Assembly (NCBI GenBank): GCA_964556885.1
Contig: CAZKYP010000022.1
Location: 1-25,498, forward strand
DNA: 25,498 nucleotides
Source: CAZKYP01 sp964556885
GTDB taxonomy: Bacteria > Planctomycetota > Phycisphaerae > Sedimentisphaerales > Anaerobacaceae
Direction: 5' to 3'
The position numbers were made by a program, and so were the translations under genes. The number at the start of each line of letters is the position of its first letter. The first letter of the stretch is position 1. This document shows positions 8,364 to 14,297 of the stretch, piece by piece. Below the pieces are notes generated by a model that was not told where the DNA came from, did no database searches, and saw nothing but the letters and a program-made list of their open reading frames with translations.

Positions 8364-8473
8364 TGTTCTATCCCTTCTTTATTTTGGATTTGTCCTGTCG
8401 GTCGAATTTCGTGGATATTTTCATGAAGCTTATTTTGGTCCCAATATACACTATATAGCTCTAACTGCACAGG

Positions 8474-8498
8474 GCATTCAGCAGAGGCTGCTGAATGC
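8474..8498 (-). repeat. Perfect 11-bp inverted repeat in the pseudopilin 5'UTR
   Basis: GCATTCAGCAG (8474-8484) and CTGCTGAATGC (8488-8498) are perfect complements with a 3-nt centre. In RNA this would be a very stable hairpin about 110 nt upstream of the pseudopilin start and about 25 nt from the predicted 5' end. No T-tract follows on either strand, so it is unlikely to be a terminator. RNA stabilisation, protein binding or a DNA operator are possible. Confidence 0.7.
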
Positions 8499-8529
8499 GA
8501 ACGACATAAGATGAGTATTGTACTCCGAT

Positions 8530-8558
8530 ATTATATGAGATAATCTCAAGAAAATCAA
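8530..8558 (-). promoter_or_regulatory. Promoter of the pseudopilin gene
   Basis: On the minus strand TTGATT (8558-8553) is followed after 17 nt by a perfect TATAAT (8535-8530). Transcription would start near 8523, giving a 5'UTR of about 160 nt. The spacer is occupied by an inverted repeat, entered separately. Confidence 0.6.
8536..8548. promoter_or_regulatory. Inverted repeat between -35 and -10: candidate operator
   Basis: TGAGAT and ATCTCA flank a single central A. Both arms lie entirely within the 17-nt spacer of the pseudopilin promoter, starting directly at the -10 edge. A dimeric regulator bound here would block RNA polymerase, or distort the spacer as MerR-type activators do. The symmetric sequence and its position are seen; the binding protein is not known. 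Confidence 0.45.
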
Positions 8559-8611
8559 CCTTGAAAATAGCCTGATAGCCTTTAATTGAGGTAATATGAG
8601 GCGGTTTTTTA

Positions 8612-8640
8612 TTGACAAATTAGGTATTTACTAATACTAT
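8612..8640 (+). promoter_or_regulatory. Promoter of the secreted HEAT-protein gene
   Basis: A perfect TTGACA (8612-8617), a 17-nt spacer and TACTAT (8635-8640) form a strong sigma70-type promoter. The predicted start near 8648 leaves a leader of about 240 nt before the ATG at 8891. Confidence 0.65.
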
Positions 8641-8647
8641 ATGGTTC

Positions 8648-8890
8648 TACGGACGAATAATTATATAAATTCGTGTTTTTAACGGTCCGGCAGGGGATAT
8701 TTGCCGGATAAACAAGGGACGCTCCAAGAGGGGTATTTTGGAGGTAAGGGCAGCCTTGGATAGCTTTTATCCGTCAGACTTCGGCGAGTTCGGTCGAGCC
8801 GAGCCTCGGCACGGAAACTTATCGTGACAGGTCTGTTTTGGCAGCCAAAACTGTTTTTATAGCAATGCATGTGTTTTTGGAGATACATTA
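8648..8890 (+). ncRNA. Structured 5' leader of the HEAT-protein gene: candidate cis-regulatory RNA
   Basis: The leader contains a series of predicted stems. 1: ACGAAT/ATTCGT (8653-8674) followed by TTTTT. 2: TCCGGCA/TGCCGGA (8686-8708) with loop GGGGATATT. 3: CTCCAA/TTGGAG (8722-8743) with a loop containing GGGGTATT, similar to stem 2. 4: GGATA/TATCC (8758-8772). 5: a region where GCCGA (8798-8802) can pair with TCGGC on either its left (8781-8785) or right (8806-8810). 6: CAGAC (8775-8779) with GTCTG (8831-8835), which would compete at its edge with the final terminator-like hairpin. The Shine-Dalgarno GGAGA (8879-8883) follows. The layout (promoter, folded domain, alternative pairings, terminator, gene) is that of a riboswitch or attenuator. 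I do not recognise the consensus of a known class. All pairings were found by eye. Confidence 0.5.
8835..8858 (+). terminator. Intrinsic-terminator-like hairpin in the leader of the HEAT gene
   Basis: GTTTTGG (8835-8841), a 3-nt loop and CCAAAAC (8845-8851) are followed by TGTTTTT (8852-8858). It lies 32 nt before the ATG and downstream of the predicted promoter, with no gene ending just before it on this strand. It therefore looks like an attenuator, not an end-of-gene terminator. Confidence 0.55.
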
Positions 8891-10705
8891 ATGTTGAGTA
8901 AAAAGATGGCTGTAGCGATTTTGGCGGTGGCTTTCCTGATAGGTAGTTTTTGTGGATTATCCGAGGCCGCATCGATGGATTCTGCCCAAACCCTGGAGGA
9001 TAACTGGGGTGATTTCGTGCATTATATAACAATCGGCCGGTTCGATCTGGCCAGAGGATATGCGCAGGTTATTCTTGATAGTAATCCTGATCCTGTAGAA
9101 TTGCTCGAAATCAGCCGGAAGAATCAGCAGGGCTATCAGGTTCTGGTAAGATTCAAAGAAACCGCATCTGATACGGAACTGGTTGATTTATGTGGTAAGA
9201 TACTTGCTGTTATCGAGCAGGGCAGATTCAATCAGAGAATCGCTCCGGCTATTATTGCCGAAGAGGTAAGGAGATTAAGCAGCACAGACCGCGGCTGGTT
9301 TACGGCTGTCAAAAGACTCCGCGATGCTGGTGAATATGCGATACCGTTTATGCTCGATGCGTTGAGTGATGCTTCCCGGGAACAGGAATTCCCGTATATC
9401 ATACGTGCTCTCCCACAGGTCGGCAAAGATGCAATAAGGCCGCTTGCGGCGGCTTTGCAGACCGATGATGTGGGAATAAAGTCGGAGATAATACAGGCCC
9501 TTGGCAAAATTGGTTATCCCCAGTCGGAACCTTATCTGAAGTATATCATTGAAAAAGACAGCTCAATGGAGCTTCGTCAAATTGCAACACAGAGCATCAT
9601 GCAAATCGACCCCGATGCCCTGAAAATACCGGCCGCACAGTTGTTTTATCAGCTTGCCGAGAAATATTATTATCATTCCGACTCACTGGCGCCGGTCCTG
9701 GACACAGATTTTGGTAATATCTGGTTCTGGGATGTCGAAGCCGGGCAACTAATGCGAAAAGAAGTCGACATTAGTTATTTTTACGAGCTGATGGCAATGC
9801 GTTCATGTGAATGGGCTCTAAGAGCCGATGCCGACTTCGGTTCGGCTATCGGCCTTTGGCTGGCCGCCTTTTTCAAGGCCGAATCTTACGGCATTCCAAT
9901 GCCGGATTATTTTGGCGAACGCCATGCGGATGCGAGTGTGTATGCTACGACCGCAGGGGTGGAATATCTTCACCAGGCCCTTGCGCGTGCCGTCAGAGAT
10001 GACAATGCTTATGTGGCGCTTGGTGTAGTCGAGGCGCTCAGTACGACAGCGGGTGAGAAATCCCTGCTGTATCGGATCGGCTCGGTTCAGCCTCTGGCCC
10101 AGGCGCTGAGTTTCAATAACAGAATGGTTAGATACAGTGCTGCAATAGCGATCGGGGAGGCCGGCCCGATGGAGCCGTTTGCCGAAAGCAGGCTGGTTAT
10201 CGCCAACCTGGCCGAGGCGCTTAGTCAGAGTACGGTCGAATCCGTCGAACAGGGCTTGACCTGGAATCAGGAAGTGGCGGACAATTATGCCGTCCGTTCC
10301 GCCGAGGTTATGTTCAAGCTGGCTCAAACACGAAATCCGGCCCTTGATTTGTCTCTGGCCCAGAATGTTCTTGTCAAAGCTATCGGTGACAAGCGGATTC
10401 AGGTTCTGGTAGGCAGGATTTTGGCGCATATAAATACCCCCGGGGCCCAGCGGGCAATTGCCGCGATGGCTTTCGACAGTTCGAATGAGCTTGATGTCCG
10501 TATGGCTGCCTTTGATTCGCTTGCCACTTCTGCAAAGCTTAATGCCAACATGCTGACAGATTCCGTGGTTAATGATATCTACGAACTTATCAGCTCCGAC
10601 GAGACAACTCCCGAATTGCGTGGTGCGGCCGCAGCGGCCTACGGCGCGCTGAACCTTCCCAGCCAGAAAGCGAAAGACCTGATACTCGACCAGGCGAAAA
10701 GCTGA
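8891..10705 (+). CDS. Large secreted HEAT-repeat protein
   Basis: The 604-residue product begins MLSKKMAVAILAVAFLIGSF and continues to a signal-peptidase site around SEA-A (residues 24-25). The rest is almost all alpha-helical with HEAT-type repeats. Examples are AIPFMLDALSD, AIRPLAAALQTDDVGIKSEI then IQALGKIGYP, NAYVALGVVEALS and MVRYSAAIAIGEAGP. A less repetitive middle part (about residues 235-340) is rich in Tyr and Trp. HEAT repeats form a curved protein-binding scaffold. No enzyme motif is seen, so a periplasmic or surface scaffold role is inferred. The start has GGAGA seven nt upstream. It lies alone between divergent and downstream promoters and is preceded by a long leader with a terminator-like hairpin, so expression is probably conditional. 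A long antisense frame at 9818-10723 is a shadow. Confidence 0.85.
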   Translation: MLSKKMAVAILAVAFLIGSFCGLSEAASMDSAQTLEDNWGDFVHYITIGRFDLARGYAQVILDSNPDPVELLEISRKNQQGYQVLVRFKETASDTELVDLCGKILAVIEQGRFNQRIAPAIIAEEVRRLSSTDRGWFTAVKRLRDAGEYAIPFMLDALSDASREQEFPYIIRALPQVGKDAIRPLAAALQTDDVGIKSEIIQALGKIGYPQSEPYLKYIIEKDSSMELRQIATQSIMQIDPDALKIPAAQLFYQLAEKYYYHSDSLAPVLDTDFGNIWFWDVEAGQLMRKEVDISYFYELMAMRSCEWALRADADFGSAIGLWLAAFFKAESYGIPMPDYFGERHADASVYATTAGVEYLHQALARAVRDDNAYVALGVVEALSTTAGEKSLLYRIGSVQPLAQALSFNNRMVRYSAAIAIGEAGPMEPFAESRLVIANLAEALSQSTVESVEQGLTWNQEVADNYAVRSAEVMFKLAQTRNPALDLSLAQNVLVKAIGDKRIQVLVGRILAHINTPGAQRAIAAMAFDSSNELDVRMAAFDSLATSAKLNANMLTDSVVNDIYELISSDETTPELRGAAAAAYGALNLPSQKAKDLILDQAKS

Positions 10706-10862
10706 CAGTGTCATGGATTTCAATATTGTGTTCCGTCACAGGCTTGAGGTCTGATTATAGATGGTGTCATTTTCCGTAATATCCTCAAGACTTGTAATAT
10801 GCTATTGCATGCCGCAATTCCAATTACTAAAATAACAACGTTTATTTTATGGAGTTAAAATA
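10706..10862 (+). other. Intergenic region before the zinc-ribbon gene, with an inverted repeat
   Basis: CTTGAGG (10743-10749) and CCTCAAG (10783-10789) are perfect complements 33 nt apart. No T-tract follows, so it is not a clear terminator. A short stem ATTGC/GCAAT (10804-10818) overlaps the candidate promoter of the next gene. Confidence 0.4.
10805..10833 (+). promoter_or_regulatory. Possible promoter of the FmdB-type gene
   Basis: TTGCAT (10805-10810), a 17-nt spacer and TAAAAT (10828-10833) give a good -10 with a weak -35. The predicted start is near 10840, about 10 nt before the Shine-Dalgarno GGAG (10851-10854). Confidence 0.4.
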
Positions 10863-11096
10863 ATGCCTATATTCGAATACAAGTGCAATGATTGCGGGCA
10901 TGTGATGGAGTTCCTGGAGAAAAGCGACTCCGCTAAGAAACATACCTGTGAAAGATGCAGCGGCTCCAACCTGCAGAAACTGTTGTCCAGCTTCGCCGTC
11001 GGCCAGAGTAAATCATCGAATCAAACATGCGAGTCCTGCCCGAGCGGGCCGTGTCCTACAAGTATGTGCCAGGGAGGTAACTGTCCTCTTTCTTAG
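10863..11096 (+). CDS. FmdB/putative regulatory zinc-ribbon protein with Cys-rich tail
   Basis: This 77-residue protein begins MPIFEYKCNDCGHVMEFLEK, the signature of the FmdB/CxxC_CxxC small zinc-ribbon family. The metal site is Cys8, Cys11, Cys29 and Cys32. After the Ser-rich linker typical of the family (LLSSFAVGQSKSSNQ), the tail has five more cysteines at 56, 59, 64, 69 and 74, the last four spaced exactly five residues apart. The family is widespread, and its role is poorly known despite the regulator label. GGAG lies eight nt before the ATG. It stands alone, converging on the CvpA-like gene with 28 nt between. Confidence 0.9.
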   Translation: MPIFEYKCNDCGHVMEFLEKSDSAKKHTCERCSGSNLQKLLSSFAVGQSKSSNQTCESCPSGPCPTSMCQGGNCPLS

Positions 11097-11124
11097 TTTT
11101 TGCATATCGCTATTTGCGGAATGC

Positions 11125-11763
11125 TCAAATATTCGGGCCTGTCCTGCTGTTTTCCGTTTGGTTTAATTCGTTTGGCTCACCAGATTCATTCAATCCCGTT
11201 TTTGTTTTTTCATTTGTTTTTCGGGATTGGACGCTGTCAAATAATTGATTAATGGTTTGCTCGGTGGTTATTTGTTTGTCCGGGAAGGATACTAATGAGT
11301 TGACTAAATCACACCACCGGCAAATATATGCAATGTTTGCATGCTGGGATTGCCTGTTAAAACCCAGTCCGCTTATAAGTCTATTCTGGGCGATTGGCGA
11401 TATTGTAATGACAAGGGCGGCAAAACTTAAAACGAGGAATCCGATAAGAAAACCAAGCACTCCTGCAAAGAGAATATCGAATGTTTTTGGAAATGAAACC
11501 TTATACTGACCTGTGAGAAATACGTATGAGATTCCATATAAAATTAAAAAAGTTCCCGCCGAGAGGGCTAATAGCGTAAAGGCTTCACAGCAGGGTATTT
11601 CACGGGCAGCGGGGATATTATCGATCATTACAGGTGTCAGGAAAATAGCGAGATAAATTGATATTACAACATTGAACAGTAAAGTCCATGTTTCGTAGAA
11701 GCCTAACTTGATGGCGAACCAAACAAAGAAACCGCCTGCTAATATACCCGCCCAGAATATCAT
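11125..11763 (-). CDS. CvpA-like integral membrane protein
   Basis: The 212-residue product has four probable membrane segments (about residues 3-20, 27-45, 60-84 and 95-125). A hydrophilic, Thr/Asn/Glu-rich C-terminal tail of about 80 residues follows. Topology and length fit CvpA-type proteins, which affect colicin V export and envelope stress tolerance in other bacteria. Motif-level identity is weak, so the family name is tentative. The start lies 5 nt after the GspE-like gene stop, with AGGG upstream, so the two are almost certainly one transcript. The pairing may mean the membrane protein serves the same envelope process as the ATPase, but that is inference. Confidence 0.6.
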   Translation of the reverse strand: MIFWAGILAGGFFVWFAIKLGFYETWTLLFNVVISIYLAIFLTPVMIDNIPAAREIPCCEAFTLLALSAGTFLILYGISYVFLTGQYKVSFPKTFDILFAGVLGFLIGFLVLSFAALVITISPIAQNRLISGLGFNRQSQHANIAYICRWCDLVNSLVSFPDKQITTEQTINQLFDSVQSRKTNEKTKTGLNESGEPNELNQTENSRTGPNI

Positions 11764-11768
11764 AAATT

Positions 11769-13376
11769 TTACCCTATTACCCTTTTCATTTCCGCCAGGC
11801 TTGTTATCCCTGCCGCTACTTTTCTTAATCCGTCTTTCTGCAATTTAAATGAGTCTTTTTTTCTGTTTTCTGTTCTCAAATCAGAAATCAACACATTATT
11901 GGCAATGTCGGCCTTTAACTCGTCCGTTATGATCATAAGGTCACATACCGCCGTTCTTCCGAAATAACCGGTTCCCTCACAATGTTTGCAGCCTTTGGCC
12001 TCGAACATATTTTCATGTTCAATGCCTTTTCTCTGGAATTCGTGGATCAGGTGCTCGCTTAGCTGGGCAGGCCTTTTGCAATGTTCACAAAGCCTGCGAA
12101 GCAGTCTTTGCGAGATCAAAAGACTCAATCCGGACGACAGCATGATAGGCGATACGCCTAAATCCAGCAATCTGACCAATGCAGTCGCATTGCTGTCACA
12201 GTGTATTGTTGCAAGCACAAGGTGGCCCGTCTGTGCCGCCCGAAGCGCAATCTCCGCGGTTTCCTCGTCGCGTATTTCGCCCACGCATATCACGTCCGGG
12301 TCCTGCCTGAGGACGCTGCGTAAAGTTTTTGCAAAGGTAATGTCGGCCTTCGGATTGATTTCAATCTGGCTGGTTGTCTGTAAAACCGCTTCAATCGGGT
12401 CTTCCACAGTGATGACGTTTCGGGTAAATCGTTCTATTTCGTTGAGCATCGCATACATGGTCGTGGTCTTGCCGCTGCCGGTAGGGCCGCAAATCAGTAT
12501 CATGCCGGATGGTTTGTCCAACATGCTGCGTATAGTAGAATGTTGCTTTTTCGTAAGTCCCATTTCAGCCAGTTTGAATGTACTCGCATCCTGGTTCAGT
12601 ATTCTTATCGACAGCTTTTCGCCGTTGATGACACCGGCGCTTGCCACCCGAAACGAAGCGGTCGTCTGTCCTCTTTTGGCGATAAAAGCACCGTCCTGGG
12701 GCCTGCGTTTGTCAGATATATCCATACTCGAGACGGCCTTGATGCTGTTTATAACTGACTTACAGTTTGCGGCTTTGAGCTCCTGTACGGTCCTAAGTAT
12801 ACCATCGATACGCAGCCTGACCGTATATGTTGACTCGTCTTTGGGATCGATAAGAATATCACTCGCACGTCTTTCAAGGGCGTCTGCGATAATTTGTTCG
12901 GTCAGGTTAAGAACACGGCTGTCCAGACGCTTGTCGTCACTGTGGCCGTATATTTCGTCTATAGTTCTACCGGAAGAATCGAGCAGTCTTAACGTCGCAT
13001 CGTCCTCGGCGGTCTTGAATGATATGGGTCGCAGGTGACTAAAGATACTCTTGAGTTGTTGTGTTACGGTCTCGGGAAAACTTTTATCGCTCCAGAATGA
13101 TTTTTTTATCGTATCTATTATCAACAGGACAAGCAGAAGTATCGGCCCTGCAAAGAGAGTGATTATGTAAGCGACCGGTTTGTATTTTTTCGGTAACAGG
13201 AGACTAAACTGCATATATTGAACGAGATATAAGCAAAGGTATATCCAGGCCACCAGAACCAGGAGCTTGATTGGATTAAAAGGCAGCGATTGAACAAATG
13301 AGAAGGATTGCGATTCTGCAAGTAACGGGCAGAATAAAACTGGTAAGAGACTTTGGACAGAATCCAATATTTGCAT
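11769..13376 (-). CDS. GspE/PilB-family secretion ATPase with a membrane-anchor N-terminus
   Basis: The 535-residue product has a complete type II secretion/type IV pilus ATPase core. It contains Walker A GPTGSGKTTT at residues 297-306, the Asp box EDPIEAVLQTTSQIEINPKA, Walker B DPDVICVGEIRDEETAEIAL, the His box TGHLVLATIHCD, and a zinc site LCEHCKRP and CKHCEGTGYFGRTA. The N2-like domain is at about residues 150-250 (ASDILIDP, VRLRIDGIL). The usual cytoplasmic N1 domain is missing. Instead residues 1-95 carry two hydrophobic segments (about 36-55 and 68-90). The ATPase normally powers pseudopilus or pilus assembly by engaging GspF/GspL-type membrane partners. A built-in anchor could replace such a partner. 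AAGGA lies about eight nt before the ATG. A pseudopilin is encoded 3.4 kb away, but no GspF/PilC or peptidase gene is in the window. Confidence 0.9.
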   Translation of the reverse strand: MQILDSVQSLLPVLFCPLLAESQSFSFVQSLPFNPIKLLVLVAWIYLCLYLVQYMQFSLLLPKKYKPVAYIITLFAGPILLLVLLIIDTIKKSFWSDKSFPETVTQQLKSIFSHLRPISFKTAEDDATLRLLDSSGRTIDEIYGHSDDKRLDSRVLNLTEQIIADALERRASDILIDPKDESTYTVRLRIDGILRTVQELKAANCKSVINSIKAVSSMDISDKRRPQDGAFIAKRGQTTASFRVASAGVINGEKLSIRILNQDASTFKLAEMGLTKKQHSTIRSMLDKPSGMILICGPTGSGKTTTMYAMLNEIERFTRNVITVEDPIEAVLQTTSQIEINPKADITFAKTLRSVLRQDPDVICVGEIRDEETAEIALRAAQTGHLVLATIHCDSNATALVRLLDLGVSPIMLSSGLSLLISQRLLRRLCEHCKRPAQLSEHLIHEFQRKGIEHENMFEAKGCKHCEGTGYFGRTAVCDLMIITDELKADIANNVLISDLRTENRKKDSFKLQKDGLRKVAAGITSLAEMKRVIG

Positions 13377-13468
13377 ACGTTTTTTCCTTCAGCAAATACG
13401 GAAAATAAAGCAATTGAACATAATCAGGATAATATACTTTACAGGTATTAGCAAGCTGAAAGATTCTT

Positions 13469-13507
13469 AAAAAAATTCAAACGTACAAATATCCGAATTG
13501 TTCGAAT
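13469..13507 (-). terminator. Possible terminator downstream of the FHA gene
   Basis: On the minus strand ATTCGAA (13507-13501) can pair with TTTGAAT (13481-13475) with one G-U pair. The stem is followed by six T (13474-13469). The loop is long (19 nt) and the stem AT-rich, so support is modest. Confidence 0.35.
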
Positions 13508-13577
13508 CCATAGCTTTTTTTATCTCGCACTAATCAGGGACATATTTTTACTGTCACTCGCGAATATAAACACCGGA

Positions 13578-14111
13578 TTAAAGATTTTCAAGCTCGGCCT
13601 CGAAGGAGCCGGAATCATCCAAATCCAGATCAGGGAAGCTGCCCGATAAATCATTTTCCGGCGCCGGCGCCTCCGGAATCTCTTGTGGTTTCTGCTGTTT
13701 TGGAGGCTCTTGTGGCGTTTTTTCTTTCACAGGTTTATCAGGGGCCTTTGCTTCAGCAGGTTTCTTGGGTACCGGTTTTGGTTGAACCGGTTTGGGCTGA
13801 ATTATCTTTTTAGGCTCACCGTTAATCTGCAGCAGGAATGTCAGCGGGCCTATGGATATATAGTCACCCGCCTTGGCCGGGGCTTCTTCTTTGATGCGTT
13901 TGCCGTTGAGAAGTGTCCCGTTACGTGAGCCGAGGTCACGAAGTTTTACCGTCTGGTTATTCTTGCTGAGCTGGCAGTGTTTTCTGGAGACAGCCGAAAT
14001 GGGAACACGTAATTCGCAATCGTCATGTCGACCGATAACTGAAATATCACTTCGCAATGAGAAGGTCTTTTGTGAGCCGTCTTTCTTGAATAAAACCAAG
14101 TCCACGTTCAT
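13578..14111 (-). CDS. FHA-domain protein with Pro/Lys-rich linker and acidic tail
   Basis: The 177-residue product has an N-terminal forkhead-associated domain (residues 1-97). Its phosphothreonine-binding residues are visible: VIGRHDDCELRV (Arg28), SRKHCQL (Ser42, His45), and DLGSRNGTLLNG (residues 59-70). A linker of about 50 residues rich in Pro, Lys, Gln and Glu (PKPVQPKPVPKKP and similar) follows. The end is short and acidic, LSGSFPDLDLDDSGSFEAEL. FHA domains read phosphorylation by Ser/Thr kinases, so it is probably a signalling adaptor; no kinase gene is nearby. AGAGGA precedes the ATG by about eight nt. A good promoter is upstream, and a possible terminator separates it from the GspE-like gene. 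Confidence 0.92.
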   Translation of the reverse strand: MNVDLVLFKKDGSQKTFSLRSDISVIGRHDDCELRVPISAVSRKHCQLSKNNQTVKLRDLGSRNGTLLNGKRIKEEAPAKAGDYISIGPLTFLLQINGEPKKIIQPKPVQPKPVPKKPAEAKAPDKPVKEKTPQEPPKQQKPQEIPEAPAPENDLSGSFPDLDLDDSGSFEAELENL

Positions 14112-14154
14112 TAAACCGTCCTCTCAATTTGTTTGCTATGCGACGGATATCAAT

Positions 14155-14183
14155 ATTATACAGGAAAAAGTCCTTAAAAACAA
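14155..14183 (-). promoter_or_regulatory. Promoter of the FHA gene
   Basis: On the minus strand TTGTTT (14183-14178), 17 nt and a perfect TATAAT (14160-14155). Predicted start near 14148, about 37 nt before the ATG. Confidence 0.5.
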
Positions 14184-14210
14184 GAGATAAATCGGTCGAT
14201 AAATAATATA

Positions 14211-14239
14211 TTGACAGAAATTGCGTATGATATTATAGT
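14211..14239 (+). promoter_or_regulatory. Promoter of thrS and the translation cluster
   Basis: A perfect TTGACA (14211-14216), exactly 17 nt, and TATAGT (14234-14239, five of six). Predicted start near 14246, leaving a leader of about 50 nt. That leader is too short for a T-box, and none is visible. Confidence 0.7.
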
Positions 14240-14297
14240 TAGGTTTGTTCATACTTAGAAGAATGCTAAACACGATTTATTGATACCGGATAGATTT

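Larger units (their letters stand above)
8364..8890. other. Divergent regulatory intergenic region, 527 nt
   Basis: This stretch has no credible coding sequence; frames crossing it lack protein features or overlap real genes. It holds two divergent promoters about 54 nt apart (outer edges of the -35 boxes at 8558 and 8612), a 13-bp inverted repeat in the minus promoter, an 11-bp hairpin in the pseudopilin 5'UTR, and a GC-richer structured leader for the HEAT gene from about 8648. Each element is entered separately. Confidence 0.75.

Noticed and set aside
8648..8834. A known riboswitch such as cyclic-di-GMP-I/II, glycine, cobalamin or TPP
   Set aside because: I looked for the conserved cores of these classes and did not find them. 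GGGACGC alone (8716-8722) is not enough for the cyclic-di-GMP-I class.
8679..9032. 117-codon minus-strand frame across the HEAT leader
   Set aside because: It overlaps the structured leader and the signal peptide of the HEAT gene, and has no ribosome site or recognisable domain.
9818..10723. 301-codon minus-strand open frame
   Set aside because: It lies antisense to the secreted HEAT gene. Its composition is Arg/Gly/Ile-rich without any motif, and it is explained by the codon pattern of the real gene.
11986..13038. 350-codon plus-strand open frame
   Set aside because: It is antisense to the GspE-like ATPase, whose motifs are unmistakable. The plus-strand product is Ser/Leu-rich with no domain.
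14246..14297. T-box leader for thrS
   Set aside because: The distance from promoter to start is only about 50 nt, and no T-box sequence or terminator is present.
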